A stretch of 7,627 nt of DNA from Nitrospirota bacterium (lineage in GTDB: Bacteria; NPL-UPA2; JAGMAN01): assembly GCA_030605915.1 (NCBI GenBank), contig JAUWHM010000091.1, positions 1 through 7,627 on the forward strand. The letters are read 5' to 3'. This document shows positions 1 through 6,146 of the stretch, in pieces. A model generated the notes under the pieces. That model did not search any database, was not told where the DNA came from, and saw only the letters and a program-made list of their open reading frames with translations. The translations under genes were made by a program, and so were the position numbers. Within the stretch, counting starts at the first letter, position 1. Each line of letters opens with the position of its first letter.

Positions 1-398
1 CCAATGGCTTCAGCCCCAATTTGATGAAACTGCCTCCCCCTTCCTGCCTGTGGGCGCTCAGAACGGAAAAAAGGACCAATATAGAAGAGCTTCCCCAGTG
101 AGCCTTCCCGCTGGAGGCCGTGCTCTAAATAAGCCCTGATCACCGGGGCCGTCCCCTCTGGCCTTAAAGTTATACTTCTGCCCTTCCTATCCAGGAAGGT
201 ATACATCTGTTTAGTGACGATGTCAGTCGTCTCTCCAATGGATCGAACGAAGAGGTCTGTCTCCTCAAAGATGGGAGTTCGAATCTCTCGGTAATGGTAG
301 GTCTGGAGAATTCTACGGGCTAGCGCCTCAATGTAGCTCCAGGCCTCTGCCTCCTCCAGAAGGATGTCTCTGGTCCCCCGCACTGCTTTCAGAGCCAA
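1..398 (-). CDS. hisS: Histidyl-tRNA synthetase, N-terminal part (cut by window edge)
   Basis: Class II aminoacyl-tRNA synthetase that charges tRNA-His with histidine in the cytoplasm. I translated 132 codons by hand. The N-terminus ALKAVRGTRDILLEEAEAW is the usual HisRS opening; IRTPIFEETDLF (about residues 39-50) is motif 1; TLRPEGTAPVIRAYLEHG (77-94) is the ATP/histidine pocket; and FFRSERPQAGRGRQFHQIGA (110-129) is the motif 2 loop with its conserved Arg. The start is TTG at 396-398: an in-frame TGA lies three codons upstream (405-407), no ATG or GTG is available between, and GAGGTGA sits 6 bases before the TTG. The remaining catalytic core and anticodon-binding domain lie beyond the left edge, so the truncation comes from the window and not from mutation. 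It lies 59 bases after the small lipoprotein gene and may be cotranscribed with it. Identification is firm. Confidence 0.96.
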   Translation of the reverse strand, partial: MALKAVRGTRDILLEEAEAWSYIEALARRILQTYHYREIRTPIFEETDLFVRSIGETTDIVTKQMYTFLDRKGRSITLRPEGTAPVIRAYLEHGLQREGSLGKLFYIGPFFRSERPQAGRGRQFHQIGAEAI

Positions 399-404
399 AT
401 CTAT

Positions 405-411
405 TCACCTC
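405..411 (-). promoter_or_regulatory. Ribosome binding site that fixes the hisS TTG start
   Basis: The minus strand reads GAGGTGA, a near-complete match to the anti-Shine-Dalgarno sequence, ending 6 bases before TTG. It overlaps the in-frame TGA at 405-407, so no longer N-terminus is possible in this frame. Confidence 0.85.
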
Positions 412-415
412 AAAT

Positions 416-447
416 AAATTACAGATGGACACAAATAAACATAGATT
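416..447 (-). repeat. Degenerate 10-bp tandem repeat of the TCTGTGTCCA type
   Basis: On the minus strand three successive 10-base units read TCTATGTTTA, TTTGTGTCCA and TCTGTAATTT. They resemble an imperfect intergenic tandem motif (roughly TCTGTGTTTA followed by TCTGTGTCCA) that I recall from intergenic regions of many environmental bacterial genomes. This copy looks decayed. It sits between the lipoprotein gene and hisS and encodes nothing I can see. The link to the dispersed family is from memory and needs a genome-wide search. Confidence 0.45.
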
Positions 448-468
448 AAAGAACAATTTATGTTCTTT
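448..468 (-). terminator. AT-rich hairpin at the lipoprotein stop codon; weak terminator or mRNA 3' end structure
   Basis: AAAGAACA and TGTTCTTT form a perfect 8-bp stem around a 5-base loop. The TAA stop of the lipoprotein gene (458-460) lies in the loop and the adjoining stem base. The stem is AT-rich and is followed on the minus strand only by AATCTATG, not a clean T run, so it is a poor intrinsic terminator. It could equally protect the mRNA 3' end or be partly read through into hisS. Confidence 0.35.
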
Positions 469-589
469 CCTCAGATTGAGATGTTTCAGTTCTCTTCAAC
501 TTGCTTGGGTCGATCTCTATCTTCAAGGAGCAACCGAGGATTGAAATTACCAGTAAGATGGAGGCAACCCAAAAGAGTTTTTTGACCAT
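458..589 (-). CDS. Small probable lipoprotein, 43 residues
   Basis: The ORF is short but has the full layout of a bacterial lipoprotein. It has a basic N-terminus (MVKKLFW), a hydrophobic segment (about residues 5-18, WVASILLVISIL) and a lipobox-like ILGC with the Cys at residue 20. That leaves a mature peptide of only 24 residues, CSLKIEIDPSKLKRTETSQ plus a charged tail. It would be diacylated by Lgt at Cys20, cleaved by signal peptidase II and anchored on the outer face of the inner membrane or in the outer membrane. AAGGAGAG lies directly after the HU stop, 5-7 bases before this ATG, and the gene starts 12 bases after HU ends, so it is probably cotranslated with HU. I recognise no family. 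An ATG five bases upstream is in another frame. Function unknown; the ORF, signal and RBS together make it credible but unproven. Confidence 0.68.
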   Translation of the reverse strand: MVKKLFWVASILLVISILGCSLKIEIDPSKLKRTETSQSEERT

Positions 590-601
590 TGCATCTCTCC
601 T

Positions 602-874
602 TCATCTGACCATGTTCTTCAATTCTTTGCCCACTTTAAAATGGACAACTTTCTTAGCTGGAACCTGAACTCCTTCTCCCGTCTTGGGATTCCGCCCTTT
701 GCGCGCCTTTCTTTCCTTCACCTTGAAGACACCAAAATCCCTTAACTCCACTTTCTCACCCCTGACTAAACTTTGTGAGATCTCTCCTAAGACTCGATCG
801 ATGATGGTCTTCACCTCAGTCTGTCTCATACCCGTCCCTTCAGCAACCCTGGCAGCCAAATCCTTCCTGGTCAT
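602..874 (-). CDS. HU/IHF-family nucleoid DNA-binding protein
   Basis: A 90-residue histone-like protein, the usual family length, that binds and bends DNA as a dimer in the nucleoid. The N-terminal helices (TRKDLAARVAEGTG, about 2-15, and EVKTIIDRVLGEI, 20-32) form the dimer core. VELRDFGVFKVKERKARKG (42-60) is the beta sheet leading into the DNA-clasping arm, whose tip has the family signature GRNPKTGE (60-67) with the intercalating Pro63. The C-terminus VHFKVGKELKNMV closes the fold. Conserved positions do not separate HU from IHF; as a lone gene with no visible partner, a homodimeric HU is the better guess. The start is supported by alignment of MTRKDL with other HU starts. It lies 73 bases after the membrane-protein gene, with a hairpin between, and 12 bases before the small lipoprotein gene. 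Confidence 0.96.
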   Translation of the reverse strand: MTRKDLAARVAEGTGMRQTEVKTIIDRVLGEISQSLVRGEKVELRDFGVFKVKERKARKGRNPKTGEGVQVPAKKVVHFKVGKELKNMVR

Positions 875-880
875 CTCCTA

Positions 881-887
881 CACCCCC
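881..887 (-). promoter_or_regulatory. Probable HU ribosome binding site
   Basis: The minus strand has GGGGGTG 6 bases before the HU ATG. It can pair fully with the anti-Shine-Dalgarno sequence if one G-U wobble is allowed. A second purine run (TAGGAG) touches the ATG directly, too close to work, so the more distant run is preferred. Confidence 0.6.
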
Positions 888-893
888 TCTCTA

Positions 894-947
894 CCCGTTC
901 GCTACGCTCAGGGTTGCCTACCTGGTTGTCCCAAGCGGAGCGAGGGG
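894..947. repeat. Inverted pair of GC-rich repeat units between two genes
   Basis: On the plus strand, CCCGTTCGCTACGCTCAGGG (894-913) and CCCAAGCGGAGCGAGGGG (930-947) are imperfect reverse complements, sharing CCC, CGCT/AGCG, TCGCT/AGCGA and GGG blocks and separated by 16 bases. A transcript could fold them into an interrupted stem of about 18 pairs. They fill most of the 73-base gap after the membrane-protein stop. The sequence resembles CCCTGAGCG...CGAAGGG-type dispersed palindromes that I recall from many environmental genomes. There is no T run, so it is not a standard terminator; an mRNA-processing or stabilising element or a REP-like repeat pair fits better. Confidence 0.6.
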
Positions 948-1547
948 CTACTCTGATTCCTCCGGCTCTTCATCAGCTACTCTTATCCAGTCCTTGACCG
1001 TTGTGATTACATAACTGACCAATCCCTTTTCCTTAGCCTCTTCCCCGGCTAAAAAATAACTGCCAAATAGCAATATGATGAATAGGAGAGCGAGGACGAG
1101 GATGAGCTTAATCACTCCTCTAAGCAGTCCCCTCGCTCCCTTTGATAAACCACCAAAAAAAATGCTCGCCCGGCTGATTTTAGCTATCTGGTCCCTCTGA
1201 CTCTCCAGCCCTCCCAGGAACTCGTTCAAGCGAATATACGATTGGTGCCAGTCATTCTCAATCTTAGCGAACTTCATCCCGGAAGTTCCGGCCATACCTT
1301 CCAGAGAGACAGCCTGAGAAATGATCTCCGTAACTCGGTTGTCGGGAGAGAACTCTTCTCCCAGTGTCTGCCCTAATCCCTGGTATTTGCGAGCAATCAG
1401 GCTCTTAATCTCTAAGAACTTTCTCTCTTCCTCAGCCGAAATTTTACCATCTCTTAAGGCCCCCTTAAGAAAGTCCCGAAATCCTATCCATTCATCTATG
1501 AATTCTATTAACAGAGCTATCTTCCTCTCTAATCCCTTATCCTTCAT
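948..1547 (-). CDS. Unrecognised single-pass membrane protein, 199 residues
   Basis: I do not recognise a family. There is no signal peptide. Residues 1-140 are soluble, charged and mostly helical (for example KISAEEERKFLEIKSLIARK at about 35-54 and MKFAKIENDWHQSYIRLNEF at 91-110). One strong transmembrane helix spans about 145-167 (VIKLILVLALLFIILLFGSY and following). It is preceded by the basic stretch SKGARGLLRG, so by the positive-inside rule the large N-terminal part should be cytoplasmic. The short C-terminal tail, ending in the acidic DEEPEESE, would face outward. The start ATG has GAGGGG 9 bases upstream, and a near-consensus promoter lies just ahead (1566-1594). It precedes HU and follows the pilus ATPase. 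A cytoplasmic helical domain tethered to the membrane would suit a scaffold or interaction partner, but no function can be assigned. Confidence 0.85.
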   Translation of the reverse strand: MKDKGLERKIALLIEFIDEWIGFRDFLKGALRDGKISAEEERKFLEIKSLIARKYQGLGQTLGEEFSPDNRVTEIISQAVSLEGMAGTSGMKFAKIENDWHQSYIRLNEFLGGLESQRDQIAKISRASIFFGGLSKGARGLLRGVIKLILVLALLFIILLFGSYFLAGEEAKEKGLVSYVITTVKDWIRVADEEPEESE

Positions 1548-1565
1548 TGCTGGTTACCCCTCTTC

Positions 1566-1594
1566 ACTATATTATAACCCTTTTTTCCTGTCAA
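1566..1594 (-). promoter_or_regulatory. Sigma70-type promoter for the membrane protein/HU unit
   Basis: The minus strand has a perfect -35 TTGACA (1589-1594), a 17-base spacer and -10 TATAGT (1566-1571), five of six to consensus. It begins 3 bases after the pilT/pilU stop codon. The expected start site (about 1558-1561) lies within or next to the GAGGGG ribosome binding site, leaving a leader of roughly 11-15 bases before the ATG at 1547, which is unusually short. Confidence 0.75.
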
Positions 1595-1597
1595 CAT

Positions 1598-2695
1598 TTA
1601 TTCACCCAGGATTGTTCTCTCCTCATCTAAATAGATTCCCTGAAGGTTCATCCTCAAGGCTTCCGGGTTGCTGGAATTGGCTAAGGCTTCTTCATCAGAG
1701 ACCATCCCATCCTTGATCAGTTTCACCAGGGCTTGATTGAAGGTCTGCATTCCCTCAGCGGTAGAGCTCTGAATGGCAACAGGAATCTTATGAAGACGAT
1801 TCTCCCGAATGAGTTTGACGATTGCTGGTGAGTCGAGCATAACCTCAACGGCTGGGACAAGGCCTTTCCCGTCAGCCCGAGAAAGGAGACGCTGGCAGGT
1901 AACTGCCTTTAAGTTTAAAGCTAAGAGGGCTCTCACCTGCTCGTGTTGGGAGGGAGGGAAGAAGTCCAGCAACCTATCTATTGACTGCATGACATCGGCC
2001 GTGTGGAGGGTGCTGATCACCAAGTGTCCTGTCTCTGAGGCCGATATGGCCACTGAGAATGTCTCCGGGTCACGCATCTCACCAATTAAGATGATGTCAG
2101 GATCCTGGCGAACCACCTGCCGCATGGCGGTAGAGAATGATTCTGTATCGATTCCCACTTCCCGCTGGCTGACCATGCTCATTTTATCCTCATGAAGAAA
2201 TTCAATTGGGTCTTCAATGGTGACAATGCGGCAACGCCGATGCCGATTTATATAATCAATCATAGCCGCTTGGGTGGTCGACTTTCCACTGGAAGTTGTT
2301 CCCGTAATGAGAACGAATCCTCTGGGGAAAAGGGAGAGCTTCTCGAAGACGGGTGGTAGATGTAACTCCTTAAAGGTGAGAATATCTGCCCTCACCCAAC
2401 GCATGGCAATGGCCACCGTATCCCGCTGGCGGAAGATGTTGGTTCTAAAACGTCCCAATTCAGGGACCGAATAAGCCAGGTCTATCTCACGATCTTCAAG
2501 GAAAGTCTTTTTCTGCTCCTCGTTCAAAATGGAGAAGGCCATTCTCTCTGTATCCTGAGGAGTGAGAGTGGCTAAATCAAAGGGAGTGAGTTTCTCATCG
2601 AGGCGAAGGGTAGGAGGAGTGCCCGCTTTAAGATGTAGGTCAGAAGCTTTTTTCTGCACCATTACTTTTAATAGGTCATTAATCTCGACTGCCAT
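1598..2695 (-). CDS. Type IV pilus twitching/retraction ATPase, PilT/PilU family
   Basis: A hexameric cytoplasmic ATPase that drives depolymerisation (retraction) of type IV pili at the inner membrane. At 365 residues it matches the family. The N-terminal PAS-like domain has the typical KKASDLHLKAGTPPTLRL (15-32). The RecA-like core has Walker A GTTSSGKST (132-140), the Asp box TIEDPIEF (159-166), Walker B with DPDIILIGEMRD (198-209) and the His box TGHLVISTLHT (222-232). C-terminal features (LNLKAV, DGKG..PAVEV, GMQTFNQAL, NPEALRMNLQGI) look closer to PilU than to PilT, although AIVKLIREN (291-299) echoes the PilT AIRNLIRE motif, so I leave the symbol open. The Walker A differs from the usual GPTGSGKST. 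The gene starts 16 bases after dnaE, with GTGAGG 8 bases before the ATG. No other pilus gene is in the window. Confidence 0.93.
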   Translation of the reverse strand: MAVEINDLLKVMVQKKASDLHLKAGTPPTLRLDEKLTPFDLATLTPQDTERMAFSILNEEQKKTFLEDREIDLAYSVPELGRFRTNIFRQRDTVAIAMRWVRADILTFKELHLPPVFEKLSLFPRGFVLITGTTSSGKSTTQAAMIDYINRHRRCRIVTIEDPIEFLHEDKMSMVSQREVGIDTESFSTAMRQVVRQDPDIILIGEMRDPETFSVAISASETGHLVISTLHTADVMQSIDRLLDFFPPSQHEQVRALLALNLKAVTCQRLLSRADGKGLVPAVEVMLDSPAIVKLIRENRLHKIPVAIQSSTAEGMQTFNQALVKLIKDGMVSDEEALANSSNPEALRMNLQGIYLDEERTILGE

Positions 2696-2711
2696 AAGAT
2701 ATGCCTCACAC

Positions 2712-5700
2712 TTATTGGAAGTAGATTGATTCTTCCCCTAACAGTTCCTTCACCTGCTCAACTAACCCGGTTCTGGGACGAACTCCAATCTGACCATTGG
2801 CTGAGATAACTACCTCCTCCCCCCCGGTAATGAAGTGTAAATATACCGGGCAGCTTCCTGAATGAGATAGTAGAATCTCTCTTAAATTTGATAAAGTTTT
2901 CTTCTCCAGACCGGTTGTAATTAACTTAATGTGGACATTCTTGGTTAACCTTTCCTGCGCCTCGGCTAAAGGGATGATCTCATTGGCAGTAAGCTTGGGC
3001 CTTTCTTCTCGAAGATCCACCCGTCCCTTAACCAGCACCGCTGAGTCATGTCTGAGGAGAGCATTAAATTTCTCAAAGATGCCCGGGAAGACAGTTACGC
3101 TGACCATACCCTCTAAATCCTCTAAATTGAAGAAAGCCATCCTCTCCCCCTTCCTTGTGGTCATCTTCCTTATCCCACCTATAATTCCTCCTAAGGTGAC
3201 TCCATCACCATCGGGGAAATCACCAAGCTGGGAAGTAGTGACTGTGGCAAAACTGCGAATTAAATTCTCATACTTGGCCAGGGGATGGCCGGTGACATAG
3301 AATCCAATTGTCCCTTTTTCAAAAGCAAGGAGCTTATTCTCCGGCCACTCCGGGATATCGGGAACGGTGCGCAAGTCTATCTTGAAACCCTCCCCAGCTT
3401 CAAAATCCTCGAAAAAAGTCTTCTGACCCTTCTCCCTGGCCTTCTGGATATCCTGGGCAGCCGCTACCGCATTATCTGAGATAGCCATCAACTGAGAGCG
3501 CCGAATCTGGAGTGAATCGAAGGCTCCACATTTAATTAAGCTCTCAATTACTCTCTTATTGACTAACCTCAAATCAACCTCCTCACAGAATTGATAAAGA
3601 GAGCTAAATTTCCCTTCCTTTTCCCTGCTCTCAATGATGGATTGAATGGCTCCCTCACCCACATTCTTCACTGCCGCCAAGCCAAAGCGGATATCCCGAC
3701 CAACTACGGTGAACTGAGCATAACTTTCGTTAACATCGGGAGGAAGCACTTTTATTCCCATCTCCCGACATTCATTAATGTAGGCAACCACCTTATCGGT
3801 ATTCCCCATCTCTGAGGTAAGCAGGGCGGCCATAAACTCAACTGGATAGCTTGCCTTAAGATAGGCTGTCTGATAGGCAATCATAGCATAGGCGGTGGTA
3901 TGTGCCTTGTTGAAGCCGTAACCGGCGAAATGGGAAATCAGGTCAAATATCTTATTAGCTGCTCTCTTACTAACTCCATTCTTTATAGCCCCATCCAGGA
4001 AGCTCTGGCGCTCCGCATCCATAACCTCGGGAATCTTCTTGCTGATGGCCCGCTGAAGGACATCGGCCTGTCCCAGACTGAAGCCAGCCAATTTATTGAC
4101 GATCCTCATTATCTGTTCCTGGTAGAGAATGACCCCATAGGTTTCCTTCAAGATAGGTTCTAAATCTGGGTGGTCATATTTTGGAGTGCTGAGTTTATGT
4201 TTTCCCTTGATGAAGTCATTGACCATGCCGCTTCCCAGGGGGCCAGGGCGATGAAGTCCCACTATAGCGATGATATCCTCAAACTTCTCCGGAGAGAGTT
4301 TCCGCAACAGGTCCTTCATGCCCCTACTTTCCAACTGGAATATCCCTGAGGATCTGGCTTCCCTCAGAAGCCCAAAAGTGCGCTCGTCGTCAAGAGGAAT
4401 CTCTTCTAACTTAATCTCTTTACTTTTAGTGTGTCTTACGATATTGATTGTATCATGAATTACGGTAAGGGTTCTAAGTCCCAGGAAATCCATCTTAAGC
4501 AGCCCTATTTCAGCTACCGAATTCATATCATATTGAGTAGTAATTTCGCCGTTACTCCCCTTAAAGAGGGGAACGAAGTTGGTTAGTGGTTTCTCCGAGA
4601 TAACCACTCCCGCCGCATGGGTGGAGGCATGTCGCACCAGTCCTTCCAGGGAGAGGGCCACCTTGATCAGCTTTCCTACCCTCTCATCGCTTCGGGCTAA
4701 CTCCTTAAGCTCTGGTTCCCTCTCCAGGGCCTGATTTAAGGTGATGTTCAACTCACTTGGAACTAATTTAGCAATTCTATCTACTTCCCCATAAGGCATA
4801 TTTAAGCCCCGCCCAACATCCCGGATGGCGGCTTTGGCAGCCATCGTTCCAAAGGTGATTATCTGAGCCACCCGGTCAGACCCATATTTTTCAACTACAT
4901 AGTCAATAACTTCCTGGCGACGCTCGTAACAGAAATCTATATCTATGCCAGGAGGTTTAAGTCTCTCCGGGTTAAGAAATCTTTCAAAGACCAGATCATA
5001 CTTTAAGGGGTCTATCTCGGTTATTCCTAATAAGTAGGCAGTCAGGCTTCCAGTTACTGAACCCCGACCAGGTCCAACTGGTATCCCCTTCTCTCTGGCA
5101 AAACGGATAAAGTCCCAGACAATCAGAAAGTAGCTGGAATAGCCCGTCTCCCGGATGATCTCAAGCTCATCTCTTAACCTCCCTTCTACCTGAGGAGTGG
5201 GCTCTGGATAGTGCTCTGGTAGTCCCTCCTGGCAGAGTTTCTCTAAGTAGCTATCTAAGGTCCATCCTTCCGGACACTTAAAATGGGGGAAGTGGCTCTT
5301 TCCAAAAATTAACTCTAAATTGCAACGTTCGGCTATCTCCACCGTGTTGGAGATAGCCTCTGGAACATCGGCAAAAAGAGCTCTCATCTCCTCAGGGGAC
5401 TTGAAATAAAACTCATCGGTGGAGAACTTCATTCTCTTCGGCTCATCAATAGTCTTTCCCGTCTGGATACAGAGGAGAACATCCTGGGCTTCAGAATCTT
5501 CCTTGTTTATATAATGGCAGTCATTGGTAGCTACCAGGGGAATGGACAATTCAGCGCCGATAGTGCGCGTCTCTGCAATAACCTTCTCCTGTCCCTCCAC
5601 CCCCTGATTGCTTATCTCCAGGAAGAAGTTCTCCTTCCCAAAAATATCTTGAAACTCTCCCGCTACCCGCTTCGCCTGGGGGATGAGACCTGTCTGAATA

Positions 5701-6146
5701 AGGTGGGGAATCTCCCCTTTGAGACAACCGCTGAGGGCAATTATTCCTTCAGAGCACTCAGTTAGGAGTTTTTTATCAACCCGGGGGCGGTAGTAGAAAC
5801 CTTCCAGATATCCAGCGCTGGAGAGCCTTATCAGGTTCTTATATCCTGCTTCGTCCTTGGCTAAGAGAATGAGATGGAAGGAAGCCTCACTTATTCCATG
5901 GGAAGCCTTCTCAAACCTACTTTTGGGAGCCACATAGGCTTCACAACCAATTATCGGCTTCACCCCGGCTCTCTCGGCCTGGCGATAAAACTCAATGGCC
6001 CCGAAGAGGTTGCCGTGGTCAGTGATGGCCAGGGCAGGCATCTTATATTCCACTGCTTTGCTGACAAGCTGGTGAATGTGGCAAGCCCCGTCCAGGAGAC
6101 TGTATTCAGTATGATTATGAAGATGGACAAAAGGAGAATGAATCAT
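2712..6146 (-). CDS. dnaE: DNA polymerase III alpha subunit (replicative polymerase)
   Basis: The catalytic subunit of the chromosomal replicase; 1144 residues, close to the 1160 of E. coli DnaE. Domains in order are PHP (1 to about 280), palm/catalytic, thumb and fingers (about 290-810), helix-hairpin-helix (about 822-845), a clamp-binding motif QKTFF (908-912), OB fold (about 983-1060) and a C-terminal tau-binding region. Catalytic carboxylates are D402 and D404 in PGIDIDF and D553 in KMDFLGL, matching E. coli D401, D403 and D555. GPGRGSVTGS is at 358-367. The residue preceding the pair, normally Asp in PDxDxDF, is Gly400 here. The PHP site looks complete: H10, H12, D19, H44, E69, H91, C141, D209 and H211, unlike the degenerate E. 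coli site, so metal-dependent proofreading or pyrophosphatase activity is possible. The start overlaps the guaB3 stop (ATGA), implying translational coupling. It is of the DnaE type, not PolC. Confidence 0.98.
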   Translation of the reverse strand: MIHSPFVHLHNHTEYSLLDGACHIHQLVSKAVEYKMPALAITDHGNLFGAIEFYRQAERAGVKPIIGCEAYVAPKSRFEKASHGISEASFHLILLAKDEAGYKNLIRLSSAGYLEGFYYRPRVDKKLLTECSEGIIALSGCLKGEIPHLIQTGLIPQAKRVAGEFQDIFGKENFFLEISNQGVEGQEKVIAETRTIGAELSIPLVATNDCHYINKEDSEAQDVLLCIQTGKTIDEPKRMKFSTDEFYFKSPEEMRALFADVPEAISNTVEIAERCNLELIFGKSHFPHFKCPEGWTLDSYLEKLCQEGLPEHYPEPTPQVEGRLRDELEIIRETGYSSYFLIVWDFIRFAREKGIPVGPGRGSVTGSLTAYLLGITEIDPLKYDLVFERFLNPERLKPPGIDIDFCYERRQEVIDYVVEKYGSDRVAQIITFGTMAAKAAIRDVGRGLNMPYGEVDRIAKLVPSELNITLNQALEREPELKELARSDERVGKLIKVALSLEGLVRHASTHAAGVVISEKPLTNFVPLFKGSNGEITTQYDMNSVAEIGLLKMDFLGLRTLTVIHDTINIVRHTKSKEIKLEEIPLDDERTFGLLREARSSGIFQLESRGMKDLLRKLSPEKFEDIIAIVGLHRPGPLGSGMVNDFIKGKHKLSTPKYDHPDLEPILKETYGVILYQEQIMRIVNKLAGFSLGQADVLQRAISKKIPEVMDAERQSFLDGAIKNGVSKRAANKIFDLISHFAGYGFNKAHTTAYAMIAYQTAYLKASYPVEFMAALLTSEMGNTDKVVAYINECREMGIKVLPPDVNESYAQFTVVGRDIRFGLAAVKNVGEGAIQSIIESREKEGKFSSLYQFCEEVDLRLVNKRVIESLIKCGAFDSLQIRRSQLMAISDNAVAAAQDIQKAREKGQKTFFEDFEAGEGFKIDLRTVPDIPEWPENKLLAFEKGTIGFYVTGHPLAKYENLIRSFATVTTSQLGDFPDGDGVTLGGIIGGIRKMTTRKGERMAFFNLEDLEGMVSVTVFPGIFEKFNALLRHDSAVLVKGRVDLREERPKLTANEIIPLAEAQERLTKNVHIKLITTGLEKKTLSNLREILLSHSGSCPVYLHFITGGEEVVISANGQIGVRPRTGLVEQVKELLGEESIYFQ

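Noticed and set aside
684..956. 90-codon plus-strand frame opposite HU
   Set aside because: It is the reverse image of the HU gene with no recognisable protein features.
1581..1586. T6 run after the membrane-protein start region as a plus-strand terminator
   Set aside because: No stem precedes it; on the minus strand it is simply the A-rich promoter spacer.
1321..1716. 131-codon plus-strand open frame over the membrane-protein start and pilT/U end
   Set aside because: Low-complexity Ser/Pro/Leu-rich translation, antisense to coding DNA and to a well-placed promoter; no supporting signal.
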